From UBA5314 sp035560815 (GTDB lineage: Bacteria; Bacillota; Syntrophomonadia; Syntrophomonadales; Syntrophomonadaceae): a DNA stretch of 64,000 nucleotides. The position numbers and the translations under genes were made by a program. Every line of letters starts with the position of its first letter. Position 1 is the stretch's first letter. The stretch covers positions 1-64,000 of the forward strand of contig DATMYR010000008.1 of NCBI GenBank assembly GCA_035560815.1, given 5' to 3'. Positions 24,463 to 33,898 of this stretch are shown here, piece by piece. The notes under the pieces are model-generated. The model ran no database searches, was not told the origin of the DNA, and saw only the letters and a program-made list of their open reading frames with translations.

Positions 24463-25431
24463 TCAGGATCTCAGTAAGCGGAGCGTGAGGCAGCGGAGGC
24501 TGCCACCTCCGGCCAGCAAAGCATCTGGATGAAATTCGATGATCTCCACTCCCCGGCGGGCCAATTCCTTCTTGGTATGCGTATTGAGGGCAATATCGTA
24601 GTGTACAATGGTGTCTGATTTTAGCGGCACAAAACTGGTAGCCCAGCGCTGCTGTTCCTCATCGGATACGGCCAGGACCTCCATCCCCCGTTCTTTCATG
24701 AAGGCCGGGAAGTCAAGAATGGCATTACTCCCTTTTCGAGTGTATTGAGTAGTAGTGACAAAAGCAGGCAGATAGGCCAGGGCCAGGTGTTCGTTCACCC
24801 GATTGAAAATCATATCGGAGTGCATGAAACGCCGGAGTTTTGGTATCGTTACATAGATTACCTCAGAAAAGAGCTGCAGTGCGACGGGGATGAAGTGTTC
24901 TATGGATCTACGGCTATGCCGTTCTGTTTCTGCAACAAAAAGGGTCTGGGGGGAAAGAAGAAGACAACCTTCAAACTGCTGCCCTTCCGAAAACTCGTAG
25001 TATATAGGAATGCCCAGGTTTTTCAATGCCTCCTTCACCACGATCTCCTCGTGTTCTCTTCCCCCGGAAGACATCTTGGAGAGGATAGCCCCCCGGCCTG
25101 TGACTACCCCGGTATCATGCAAATATGCCAAGTTGGGGAGTCGGCACAGTAAATCATTATTATCCGCAACCCAGTCGCTCAGTTCAAAGACCTGAACACC
25201 CAGGGATTTAAGCAGATCGGAATAGGCCTGGTGTTCCGCAAGATAGCGTTCCACATCGGGAATCTTGTCATAAAGGAAGAAATGAAAGTTATCACCATTC
25301 ACAATAGGAAGGGATGCTACTGGCTTGTGCAGCAAAACCGCCTTTAGTGTCCCGAATTGCTCGGTGCCATACCGTCGCAAAGGTGCCTGCCCGTTTCCTA
25401 TGCCCGTTTGCGGGAGATTTCTGTCTGACAA
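24463..25431 (-). CDS. Arginine-deiminase-family enzyme, short form
   Basis: 322 residues from TTG 25431 (an in-frame TGA lies just upstream and no ATG is available). It shows the guanidino-modifying pentein pattern: PNLAYLHDTGVVTGRGAILS (ADI has PNLYFTRDPF...), FEGCLLLS with the Glu, RRFMHSDMIFNRV with catalytic His and Asp (ADI HLDTVF), and GGGSLRCLT with nucleophile Cys about 314. ADI proteins are about 405-415 residues with an extra helical insertion that this one lacks. It probably hydrolyses or transfers a guanidino group; arginine as substrate is not certain. No arcB or arcC neighbours. Confidence 0.82.
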   Translation of the reverse strand: MSDRNLPQTGIGNGQAPLRRYGTEQFGTLKAVLLHKPVASLPIVNGDNFHFFLYDKIPDVERYLAEHQAYSDLLKSLGVQVFELSDWVADNNDLLCRLPNLAYLHDTGVVTGRGAILSKMSSGGREHEEIVVKEALKNLGIPIYYEFSEGQQFEGCLLLSPQTLFVAETERHSRRSIEHFIPVALQLFSEVIYVTIPKLRRFMHSDMIFNRVNEHLALAYLPAFVTTTQYTRKGSNAILDFPAFMKERGMEVLAVSDEEQQRWATSFVPLKSDTIVHYDIALNTHTKKELARRGVEIIEFHPDALLAGGGSLRCLTLRLLRS

Positions 25432-25777
25432 ATGGCATCATCCTCTTCGGCATTTGGAAATAGCATTCCCCAGACAATATCATTCATCAAAATCTTTTCA
25501 TCCCTGCTCTTATGTCCCATTGAACGAATCCAGCTTGATATTGTAAAAAGCCAAAAGCTCTTCTTATATACTTGCAGGACTTTTCGTTTTTATGGCGAAT
25601 ATTATTGTTCATATCAGGATGTTGGTCCTATTTAGTGCAGGTATTTTGGTCGATATTGCTTTGCGACTTTAGAATGGGACTTAGGATAGATCATCTAACT
25701 TCTTCTTGCTTGGTGCTGGGAGTCTGCCCGACCGAAAGAGATTATGTGGGCAAAAACATTCGAGGGGGGATCAACTT
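25432..25777. other. Divergent intergenic region, 346 bp
   Basis: Lies between the deiminase-like gene and the diguanylate cyclase. Small reading frames cross it but none has a ribosome site or recognisable product. No strong palindrome or terminator seen. Confidence 0.35.
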
Positions 25778-27028
25778 ATGTTCATTAGTAAGTTTTTTCA
25801 CCATCCAATTAATGAAAAGTATCAGAAGGAATTTTCCCAAGAGACAACTTTACTGAATATTAACCGGGGAAGATTATTTGCCAGTACCACCCTCATGATC
25901 GAGATAATTCTATTCCTGGCAAACGGGTATTTTTCCGATAAACCCGTCAGTACGTCCCACAACTTCCAGTATTTCAATTATGGCCTTATGTATCTACTTC
26001 TCATCCTTGCCTCGCTCTTATACTTGGTCGTGTTTTCTCAGGCCAGGAAAAAGATCATAAAGAAGCAGCCGTCAATTACCGGAGTTGATTGGCTTATGGT
26101 ATCGTACATATCCCTGGTCATGACTTGGTCGGCCGGAATTTCACTCATGGATCAACGGTTGTATGGAAATGTAGCTGCTTACCTGGCTACGATAGTCCTA
26201 TGTCCCCTTATTTTTTATCTAAAGAGCAGCCTGTTGAGCATTCCTTATATCGTTTCTTTAACTGTCTTAATGGTAGGTTTACCCTATTTTCAGCCATCCC
26301 GGTCAGTTCTGATAGGGCATTATGTGAATATAGGGATATTTGTGGTGTTGTCCTGGGTGATGGCCAGATCCCAATACTGCAATTATTTGATATCTTTTAT
26401 CTCCCACCGAAAGATTGACGCCAGGAACCAATTATTACATGATATAAACGACCAGTTGACGGGCGAAATAGTGTTGCGAAAAAACGTTCAGGAAGAATTA
26501 GAGAAGGCCAATCAAGAACTTAAGAAACTTTCGCTCATCGATGATTTAACCGGAATCCCGAATAGAAGGAGTTTGGATAATTTTCTGGACAGGGAGTGGA
26601 ACCGGGCTATTCGGGAGGGAAATTCGCTGGCCTTGTTGATGATTGATATCGATAATTTTAAGGCCTTTAATGATCATTATGGCCATCTTTCCGGGGATAA
26701 GTGCCTGATTCAGGTTGCTCAAACCCTAAACAGCCATTGCCGGCGCTCCAGTGATTTTGTGGCCCGGCTGGGTGGAGAAGAATTTCTATTCGTGGCTGTT
26801 AACATGGACCAGGAGGGCACCGAGAGTCTAGCAGAACAGATCAGGGATAGTATTGAAAATCTGAACATTCCACATGCCTACTCGGAATCCGCACCTTACT
26901 TGACGATCAGCATCGGGGTAAGCATTTGCAGCCCTTCAATCGCTGACAGCCCGGAAGAAGGTATCAATAAGGCTGACCGAGCACTGTACCGCGCCAAACT
27001 GGCCGGGCGCAATCGTGTGGCAAGCTAA
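25778..27028 (+). CDS. Membrane diguanylate cyclase (GGDEF)
   Basis: 416 residues from ATG 25778, with GAGGGGGG upstream. Six predicted TM helices occupy about 35-215, followed by a short coiled region (EELEKANQELKKL) and a GGDEF domain: LIDDLTGIPNRRSLDNFLDR, MIDIDNFKAFNDHYGH and ARLGGEEFLFVAV (active GGEEF form). An RSSD sequence exactly five residues before GGEEF is a product-inhibition I-site. It makes c-di-GMP from two GTP at the membrane; the signal sensed is unknown. Single gene. Confidence 0.93.
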   Translation: MFISKFFHHPINEKYQKEFSQETTLLNINRGRLFASTTLMIEIILFLANGYFSDKPVSTSHNFQYFNYGLMYLLLILASLLYLVVFSQARKKIIKKQPSITGVDWLMVSYISLVMTWSAGISLMDQRLYGNVAAYLATIVLCPLIFYLKSSLLSIPYIVSLTVLMVGLPYFQPSRSVLIGHYVNIGIFVVLSWVMARSQYCNYLISFISHRKIDARNQLLHDINDQLTGEIVLRKNVQEELEKANQELKKLSLIDDLTGIPNRRSLDNFLDREWNRAIREGNSLALLMIDIDNFKAFNDHYGHLSGDKCLIQVAQTLNSHCRRSSDFVARLGGEEFLFVAVNMDQEGTESLAEQIRDSIENLNIPHAYSESAPYLTISIGVSICSPSIADSPEEGINKADRALYRAKLAGRNRVAS

Positions 27029-27066
27029 TCAATGCCTGCGAAAACATCCCAAATGAAGATAAGAAT

Positions 27067-27100
27067 GAATTGAGCTGATTCGCAACAATCAGCTCAATTC
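27067..27100. terminator. Bidirectional terminator between convergent genes
   Basis: A 14-bp stem GAATTGAGCTGATT and AATCAGCTCAATTC with a 6-nt loop, between the cyclase stop (27028) and the phosphatase stop (27153). A T-run lies a little further at 27110. Confidence 0.75.
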
Positions 27101-27152
27101 TCTATTACGGTTTTTTTAAAAATTCGCGGCAGCAAGGGCTATTGAAACGATT

Positions 27153-28406
27153 TTAGGACTTATTGATCGTGAATGAATCGACAACCGTGCCATTGGCCTT
27201 CTTGGTTATAAACTGCAGCTTCTTGCCGCTCACCTGAAGCAGTGAGTATACCGGCTGGTCTTTGGGAACAAAGAAGCCTGTGTCATAACTTCTTCTCGTG
27301 ACATCGGTGTACACTTTAGCCCCACTGCGTCCGGCCAGGGCGTATATAGTCCCAGTGGTGGCCTTTTTACCATTATAAATCGCATAGGTATGCGCTGCAG
27401 TGTGATCGTGCCCACTGACCACCAGGTCCACATGGTTTTGTTCCAGGATCGAGCTAAAGGCTGCCTTTACATCGCTATTCGACCGGTTGTTTTTTACCGG
27501 ATAAGGCGACTTATGGAAAAATACCACCTTCCAGGTTTGTTTCGTGGCTTTGAGATCCTGATCCAGCCACTGCTTTTGGGTGGTCAGGATTTTTGAACCT
27601 TCTTCCTGCCCCTGGCTGTCCAGGACTACGAAATGAACGGGGCCATAATCGTATGAATATGCCTGTTCTTTTAATCCAGCAGGGCCATTACTAGGAAGAG
27701 TAAATTGGGCCGTAAAAGCGGTAGGCTTAGCGCCATGATTTATCGTCACATAGGTGTCATGGTTGCCAACTACCGGCATTAGAGGCAGGTTCTCCAGCGT
27801 GCCTTTGACAGCACTGTACCACGCCTCCCACTGGTTTTGGTTCCGGCCCACTTCCACCAGGTCGCCGGTGATTACCGCAAAATCCGGATGTTCCCGGTTT
27901 ACAGCACTGGTCAAATCCGTTTTCCAGGGGCTGTAATTATAGCTGCTGCTAGAGCCACTCTGTGAATCGCTAAAGATCACAGCCTTGAGGTCAATATCAT
28001 TAAGAGGTTCGGTCTTAAACTTATACATGCCGCTCCAGTGAGTCCCATCTCCCACCCGATAAATATAGCTGGTGCCTGGCGTGAGATTGGTCAGAGTAGC
28101 ATGATGAACATCCATTTTTCCGATACTTGATGAATAAGAACTGACCGTACCGTTCACCTTTGCAGCGGTGGATGGCATGGTTAATGATGATCCGCTCTGC
28201 GGAGCGTATTGAACCACGCTTGCGCTGGTCTGTGTATTTGTGCGCCAGGTAACGGTCATAGTCGTGGCGGGATTAGATGTCCAACTCAAGGTAACGTGAT
28301 CGGGAGTGCTGGTTCCAGTGCCAGCTGCCAGTGCTGCCCCGGGTGCAGCTAGCATCATAAGCACCAATAATATAGCGCCTATTTTGCTATGTAGATGTTT
28401 TAACAT
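27153..28406 (-). CDS. Secreted purple-acid-phosphatase-like metallophosphoesterase
   Basis: 417 residues. A signal peptide ends near ALAA. A fibronectin-III-like domain (about 35-130) has the PAP N-domain pattern: VTLSWTSNPATTMTVTWRT and GTSYIYRVGD. The calcineurin-like core follows: AVIFSDSQSG (site 1; DxQ in place of DxH), VITGDLVEVG, MPVVGNHDT, VVFFHKSPY and VVSGHDHTAAHTY. It hydrolyses phosphomonoesters outside the cell using a two-metal centre; the substrate is unknown. A possible structured leader precedes it (see 28430-28530). Confidence 0.9.
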   Translation of the reverse strand: MLKHLHSKIGAILLVLMMLAAPGAALAAGTGTSTPDHVTLSWTSNPATTMTVTWRTNTQTSASVVQYAPQSGSSLTMPSTAAKVNGTVSSYSSSIGKMDVHHATLTNLTPGTSYIYRVGDGTHWSGMYKFKTEPLNDIDLKAVIFSDSQSGSSSSYNYSPWKTDLTSAVNREHPDFAVITGDLVEVGRNQNQWEAWYSAVKGTLENLPLMPVVGNHDTYVTINHGAKPTAFTAQFTLPSNGPAGLKEQAYSYDYGPVHFVVLDSQGQEEGSKILTTQKQWLDQDLKATKQTWKVVFFHKSPYPVKNNRSNSDVKAAFSSILEQNHVDLVVSGHDHTAAHTYAIYNGKKATTGTIYALAGRSGAKVYTDVTRRSYDTGFFVPKDQPVYSLLQVSGKKLQFITKKANGTVVDSFTINKS

Positions 28407-28999
28407 ATTTTACTCCTTTCAAGCAAATGAATTTCCACGAAGTATTCCAGGTCGGCTCGCTGGCTTAGATGGGATGGGCGGCCTTGTTCCACTGGTTATT
28501 TAGCCCCAATGTATGTTTTAGTTCCCTTATATTCAGTTGAGACTGAAATATTTCAATCACCTCCTAAACAGTCCATCATCCTCATCGCTTGCCTGTCTCT
28601 ACTGGTATCCATTTCGGTACTCGCCGCATCCTTCCTTTTGGTAAATAAGGGTATAGCCTTCATTTTTGGTCTACCGCATACATCGGCAATCCCAATATGT
28701 CGGGCAATTTCAATCAGCAAATCATGAGGTACTGAGAAATGATTGAGAGGAAGGAATCATGTGGAAAGGAACCCTCGCACAGACGCGCATGCAGCAAATC
28801 GGTGGTTATGGATTATAAGCAAGTCAAGGAGTCCTTAGTGCCTGATAATGCCTAATAATCGGGTGATTTTCGGGCTTTTATCCGGGTCTTGTTTGCCTGT
28901 TACTATCCCTTAAAAAAGGAGCAGGCACTCGGGAATACCCAATTGCTTTACCTATAATATGGAACCTATGGCATAATTAATGAAGAATGGTAGAGTAGC
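28407..28999. other. Intergenic region, 593 bp, with possible structured leader
   Basis: Nearest the phosphatase start (28430-28530, reverse strand) lies a GC-rich segment with GGGGCTA, CCGCCCATCCC, then AAGCCAGCGAGCCGACCTGG. The AAGCCAG...GACCTG part resembles the 3' end of cobalamin riboswitches, but I cannot find the B12 box, so this is only a candidate RNA. A 19-codon open frame at about 28759 with GAGAGGAAGG upstream may be chance. No other gene is seen. Confidence 0.35.
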
Positions 29000-29770
29000 T
29001 TGCAGGAGAAAGGGGGTACTCTTCTGCCTTTTTTGAAAGACATTCGATTCCATTGGGAGTCGGTCAACACTAAAAATAGATTTCCTTACAACATTCCCGC
29101 CCTCCAGGGTCTGGGCAACATAGAATTGACAGGTAATGTTACATTTTTTGTGGGGGAAAATGGTTCGGGCAAGTCTACCCTACTGGAGGGACTGGCAATC
29201 AAATGCGGTTTTCAGCTCATGGGAGGAGGACGGGCATCGCTGGTAGACGCACACGAAGATCATCATAGCCTGGAAGAACTAATTACACTGTCCTGGCTGC
29301 CCAAGGTGAAAACCGGATTTTTTCTTCGGGCTGAAACTTTCTATAATTATGCCAGCTACATTGATGAATTGGCCAAAGAATCTCCGGAAGCCTACCAGCC
29401 CTACGGCGGCCAATCGCTGCATAAACAATCTCATGGCGAGGCTTTTCTATCTCTTTTTCTAAACCGATTTCATATGCAGGGGATATATTTACTGGACGAA
29501 CCGGAAGCAGCCCTCTCGCCCCAGCGGCAGCTCGCCTTCCTTCGCCTGATATGGAAGTTGGAGCAGTCTGGCCAGGCCCAGTTCATCATTGCCACCCATT
29601 CACCGATTCTTATGGCCTATCCTGGGGCTACTATATTGGATTTTGATCAGTCTCCGATGCAAGAAACGGTTTATGAAAATACTGAACATTACTTTATAAC
29701 AAAAAGGTTTCTGAATGATAGGAAGAAATTCCTGGAAGAGTTGTTCGCCCCGGACAATTCCATCCGGTAA
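29000..29770 (+). CDS. AAA family ATPase (stand-alone ABC-type)
   Basis: 256 residues from TTG 29000; in-frame CTG/TTG codons at 29024-29033 may be the real start because GGAGAAAGGGGG lies between. Walker A is VGENGSGKSTLLEGLA; a diverged signature-like region (QSLHKQSHGEAFLSLF) is followed by Walker B YLLDEPEAALSPQRQ and FIIATHSPILMAYPGA. No transmembrane partner. These small AAA_21/SMC-like ATPases occur widely, sometimes near nucleases, but no nuclease is next to it. Function unknown. Confidence 0.82.
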   Translation: MQEKGGTLLPFLKDIRFHWESVNTKNRFPYNIPALQGLGNIELTGNVTFFVGENGSGKSTLLEGLAIKCGFQLMGGGRASLVDAHEDHHSLEELITLSWLPKVKTGFFLRAETFYNYASYIDELAKESPEAYQPYGGQSLHKQSHGEAFLSLFLNRFHMQGIYLLDEPEAALSPQRQLAFLRLIWKLEQSGQAQFIIATHSPILMAYPGATILDFDQSPMQETVYENTEHYFITKRFLNDRKKFLEELFAPDNSIR

Positions 29771-29864
29771 ACAAGAAGCGTTCCGAATTGCACATAAAGT
29801 CAAAACAAAGTGATCCGCACCAGGTACAAGATGAAAGAAATGAAAAAACGGGTTTTTCAGATCT

Positions 29865-30881
29865 TCAAATAACTTGAGCGTTGGCAATGTAAATGAGGAT
29901 TGCATTTTTGTCCAGAATCGTATCGGAGGGAGGGTTGGAAATCATTCGACCATCCAAATAGGTTCCAACTAAAATCGCCCCCTTGTTCCTGAACTCAGCA
30001 AAAGCATCTTCGAAACGAAGGTTCACCAGATGGTCAGGTGTTTCAACGGAGTACAGTTCATTCCCCGAATTGCTGCTCATAAGCTCTGCAACAAGGTGGG
30101 TCATTCCCCGATGGATGCTTGATCGTGATATCAACCTGGCAGTAATATCCCCTATGCAGACGATTTCATCAGCCCCCGCATGAGTCAAATGATGTGTATT
30201 CTCAGGATCTAATGACTCGGCCACAACCCGGCAGGTAGGATTCAACTCCTTTACGGCCAAAGTAGTCAGCACCGAGTGGGCATCTGCTAACTGGTCGCTC
30301 ATAACACTATCGGCCAAAATTATTACCGTGCTTGCTTTGCTGACATGCGCCATTTCTAGAATCGCTTCCCGGGCACTGTCCCCCCGAACGAAATATACGC
30401 CCTCCTTATGAATCATCGGGTTTTCTTCGCGATCGGCAATTAAAACAATTTTAGCATCAGGCAATTCTTTTTGAATTTCCTTGACTATGCTTTCGGCTTT
30501 ATAATTGTATGAACAGATTACGAAGTGATTTTGCACCCTGACATTCATTCTCCCCTGTCCCCTCTTCATAAATTCTTCCAGAACGGACCCGGCAATAAAC
30601 CCAAAAGATCCGATTCCACCCACCATAACCACAGCTGCAATTAGGCGCCCAGTTCCTGTCACCGGATACCGATCACCATATCCAACTGTGGTAACCGTTG
30701 ATACTGCCCACCATAGACCATCTCCCAGAGTCGCGAACTGGCTGTTGGTCCCTTTTTCAACATAGTACATGAGCACAGCGCTGCCTATGATCAGACCCAT
30801 AAGAAACCATATGGCCTTGATGTAGCTGTGTGAAGAGCGTATCCTTTTTATTTTTCTAATAATAATGGTTAATATGTTCAT
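29865..30881 (-). CDS. Two-TM potassium channel with RCK (TrkA-N) domain
   Basis: 338 residues. Two TM helices flank a pore with the selectivity filter TVTTVGYGDRYPVTGTG. An RCK/TrkA-N Rossmann domain follows (VRVQNHFVICSYNYKAESIV, with a modified GxGxxG), then a TrkA-C-like region (about 255-338). The architecture is that of MthK/YugO-type channels gated by ligand binding to RCK. It conducts K+ across the membrane. Divergent from the DUF3231 gene. Confidence 0.92.
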   Translation of the reverse strand: MNILTIIIRKIKRIRSSHSYIKAIWFLMGLIIGSAVLMYYVEKGTNSQFATLGDGLWWAVSTVTTVGYGDRYPVTGTGRLIAAVVMVGGIGSFGFIAGSVLEEFMKRGQGRMNVRVQNHFVICSYNYKAESIVKEIQKELPDAKIVLIADREENPMIHKEGVYFVRGDSAREAILEMAHVSKASTVIILADSVMSDQLADAHSVLTTLAVKELNPTCRVVAESLDPENTHHLTHAGADEIVCIGDITARLISRSSIHRGMTHLVAELMSSNSGNELYSVETPDHLVNLRFEDAFAEFRNKGAILVGTYLDGRMISNPPSDTILDKNAILIYIANAQVI

Positions 30882-31126
30882 TAGCCTTGTTACCTTGACG
30901 TACTTTACATAGTGGTTCCCCGCAAAGAGCCTTTTTCCCTTCTTATATGCTTATGTACTGATTATTCTTACCTCTCCGAATTATCATGTTGGAGAACATT
31001 TTCTGCTAAATGAGAAGCCCATCAAGAATTTTCAATGGAAAAAGGGAAACATAAGTTCAATCTACCTTAGAACGGGGAAAATTGGAGAACGATCCGAAGC
31101 ATTAGATCAGGAAAAGGAGCTAGAGA

Positions 31127-32179
31127 ATGAAACAAAAGTACGAAGAACTAAATATGGCTTCCGATCATGTGATGCACAGTCCCGGATTGACCTCATCGGA
31201 GATAGCCAACCTCTGGAATAATTATTTTGATGGCACCGTGATTAAGTGCTTCCTAAGCAGTTTCTTAACCAACGTAGAAGACCGGGACATTCAATCACTC
31301 CTGGAGGAAAATCTTACAATCTTTGGGCAACGAGAACGGATAATTACGGAAATATTTCAGAAAGAGGGGTTTTCTCTGCCCCTGGGCTGTTCTGATAATA
31401 CCGACCTGGACTTGAAAGCCCCGCGTTTATACTCAGACTATTTTTACATGCAATATATGAAATGCATCTAAAAATTCGAGATGCCCCTGGGCAGCCTGGA
31501 TTTTGTTACATCAACCCGCTCTGATGTTTTGGACTACTATACATTTCGCAGCTCCTCATCAATCATGCTGTTTAAGAAGGCTGTAAATCTGCTCCTGGTG
31601 AAAGGGAGTTATGTCGGCCCCCCTTCGGTTACCATCCAAAATGGAACTGATATGGTGAAAAAGCAAAACTTTCTAACCGGGTTTCTCGGGGAGAAAAGAC
31701 CTCTACTGGCCCAGGAAGTCTCAGGGATTTTTTCTCTGGCCCTTCCAAATTATATCGGCAAATACCTGCTCATGGGGTTCAGACAAACGGCCCGGTCGAA
31801 AAAAGTGCGCGAATTCATGGATAGAGGGATCAATCTTACTACTAAAATGGTTGATACCATGGGTTCCATCCTTGAAGCAGAGGAAATTCCTTTGCCCACG
31901 GTCTCCGACATAATGGTTACCGAGTCCACAGAGCCGCCTTTTTCGGATCGCTTAATGATGCACCAGCTAACCCTCCTGAATACCTGCGGCATGCTAAATG
32001 CAGCCTACCTGCTGAAAAACAGCTTCCGGCATGACATAAAAGCCAAGTTTATGAAGGTTATGCCTGCAGCTGGTGATTATGCCGAAGATGCCACCAACAT
32101 CTTGATAGAAAATGGTTGGTTCGAGGAGCCTCCTCGAACAGTTGACCGGCGGGAACTGGTGAATGAAGTGAAGCATTAA
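31127..32179 (+). pseudogene. DUF3231 (spore-coat-like) protein with in-frame TAA
   Basis: Begins with the family start SSEIANLWNNYFDGTVIKCF and continues HVED-like to APRLYSDYFYMQYMKCI, then TAA (31469-31471). The same frame continues for 234 codons: KFEMPLGSLDFVTSTRSDVL, then VKKQNFLTGFLGEKRPLLAQ and ENGWFEEPPRTVDRRELV. Spacing across the stop matches my memory of intact DUF3231 proteins (about 335-350 residues), so one codon has become a stop without a frameshift. The two halves each resemble a CotF/ferritin-like helical unit. Good ribosome site AAGGAGCTAGAGA. Dead gene, sequencing error or readthrough. Confidence 0.82.
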
Positions 32180-32190
32180 ATGTTCTTTTC

Positions 32191-32973
32191 TTATAGATGG
32201 TCCGCGTAACGCCACCATAAGGATGTTCCTATTAGTCCAGCGATACCCGTCAGAACAACCAGAAAATAACCAATGTTTCCCGGAAGGGCGATTGCAGATC
32301 CAGCAACACGACTAAGAAGTGCCGGCACTGCCCAGGGGAAAAATTGGCCATATCCGGTTGCGGCAACGATCTGGGCAAAAATCAAACTCAATACCACGAA
32401 GCCCAAGGGAGTAAGGTAACCCCGCCCCCAGCAGGCAAAAAAGGCCACCGGCGTGCAAAGCACCATGGTAAGTATGGCACAGAGCAAGAAGGTCTTGCAT
32501 CCCTGAACGGCAAGTAGCCCGGACCAGCCAGGCAGTACTACTATCTTTCCCACCCATAAACCCAGAACCAACACCAGTAGGGAAAGTACCAGGCACCACA
32601 AAAATACGGTGATGAATTTGGCCAAAACGATGAGAATTCGCGGAATGGGTAAAGCCAACAGGTCTTTTATGGTGCGATCCGAATATTCCCGACCGAAAAT
32701 CCAACTGCTCACGAATCCAAATAAAACCAAACCACCTACCGCCACAGCCTGGGAGAGAAATTGAAAATATGACGGCCAATCGGCGGTGCCGGCCAGCTGT
32801 GCCTTGGCACCGATCAGTCCTGAACTGCGGGCCAGTGCGGGATCTTTTAAAATGAACATAAAGAATCCTCCTACCAGGGGGATCATTAAAAAAGCCAGAA
32901 TACTGATCCACAGTATTTTAGAGCGCAGAACCTTGCGGGCTTCGCTGGAAAACGCAGCGGTCAAACGGTTCAC
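32191..32973 (-). CDS. ABC-2 type transporter permease
   Basis: 260 residues with six hydrophobic segments, for example ILWISILAFLMIPLVGGFFM and GLVLFGFVSSWIFGREYSD. The latter ends in the G-R-E-Y-S-D-R-T-x-K-D-L motif of ABC-2 efflux permeases. Start overlaps the ATPase stop by 4 bp (ATGA). It is probably the membrane partner of the ATPase at 32970 in drug, peptide or lantibiotic export; substrate unknown. Confidence 0.9.
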   Translation of the reverse strand: MNRLTAAFSSEARKVLRSKILWISILAFLMIPLVGGFFMFILKDPALARSSGLIGAKAQLAGTADWPSYFQFLSQAVAVGGLVLFGFVSSWIFGREYSDRTIKDLLALPIPRILIVLAKFITVFLWCLVLSLLVLVLGLWVGKIVVLPGWSGLLAVQGCKTFLLCAILTMVLCTPVAFFACWGRGYLTPLGFVVLSLIFAQIVAATGYGQFFPWAVPALLSRVAGSAIALPGNIGYFLVVLTGIAGLIGTSLWWRYADHL

Positions 32974-33896
32974 TGGACATTTCCTCCTGTTTCTTCAATA
33001 GTCCGCAAGAAATAGCTTTCCAGGTCTTCCTCCTCAACCTGCAATAATGTCGGAGGACAGTTATGCTGAACCATGAAACAAGCGATCTCTTCCGGCCTTT
33101 GGATGGCCTGATCATCGATGATCTCCATGAAGCCTTCTTCATTGTTTCGCACCGAATAACCGGCACCAGCCAGGGCGTTAAGAGCAGCCGTTTTATCCCG
33201 GGCGTTGAGCAATAGACGTTTGCGCAGAAGCACTTCCAGTTGATCGGCATCCACTTCCTGGAGCAACCGCCCCTGGTGAATGATACCGATGCGGGTAGCC
33301 AGCTTGGCCATCTCCCCCAGGATGTGACTGGATATAAAAATCGTGACTCCATGTTGATGAGCCAGATTCTGCAGAAGTTCCCTGATCTCTACAATTCCCG
33401 CCGGGTCCAGCCCATTGACCGGTTCATCCAGAATCAATACGGCCGGCTTATGGAGAAGCGCCTTGGCCAGTCCCAGGCGCTGGGCATTGCCCAAGGATAG
33501 ATGTCCAGCTTTTATATCGGCATAGGGCTCCAGTTGAAGCTGATCGATAACCTGATCAACTACCTTCTTATCGCCAATACCACGCAGCTTACAGATAATG
33601 CTCAGGTTCTCTTTCACTGTAAGCTCAGGATATGAATACGGTATTTCCACAAGATATCCGACCTGATTCCAGATCCCGTAGTTTCCGCCATCTATCCTTT
33701 CGCCCAGCAAATAAGATGCACCAGAGCTGGGGCGGATCATTCCTAATAACATCCGTATGGTGGTGGTCTTGCCCGCTCCATTGAGTCCTAAAAATCCGTA
33801 TATTTCTCCCTTTCGGACCGAGAGGGAAATCTCTTCTACGGCCTGCACCCGGCCATAATGCTTGCTTAATTCAACGGTGTGAATTACTTCGTTCAT
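32970..33896 (-). CDS. ABC transporter ATP-binding protein (BcrA/CcmA type)
   Basis: 308 residues. Walker A GLNGAGKTTTIRMLL, signature LSLGNAQRLGLAKAL (the S-L-G-N form seen in bacitracin/lantibiotic-type exporters instead of LSGGQ), Walker B VLILDEPVNGLDPAG, H-loop FISSHILGEM. The last 80 residues form the usual C-terminal extension. It is encoded directly behind the TetR gene (2-bp gap) and before the permease. Confidence 0.94.
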   Translation of the reverse strand: MNEVIHTVELSKHYGRVQAVEEISLSVRKGEIYGFLGLNGAGKTTTIRMLLGMIRPSSGASYLLGERIDGGNYGIWNQVGYLVEIPYSYPELTVKENLSIICKLRGIGDKKVVDQVIDQLQLEPYADIKAGHLSLGNAQRLGLAKALLHKPAVLILDEPVNGLDPAGIVEIRELLQNLAHQHGVTIFISSHILGEMAKLATRIGIIHQGRLLQEVDADQLEVLLRKRLLLNARDKTAALNALAGAGYSVRNNEEGFMEIIDDQAIQRPEEIACFMVQHNCPPTLLQVEEEDLESYFLRTIEETGGNVQ

Positions 33897-33898
33897 CT

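Noticed and set aside
25432..25856. Several forward frames before the diguanylate cyclase
   Set aside because: They overlap each other and the true start at 25778, which has a strong ribosome site; none has its own site.
28509..28727. Forward frame in the gap upstream of the phosphatase
   Set aside because: Hydrophobic by composition only, no ribosome site, no recognisable family.
32786..33001. Forward frame opposite the ABC-2 permease
   Set aside because: Shadow of the permease gene, no ribosome site.
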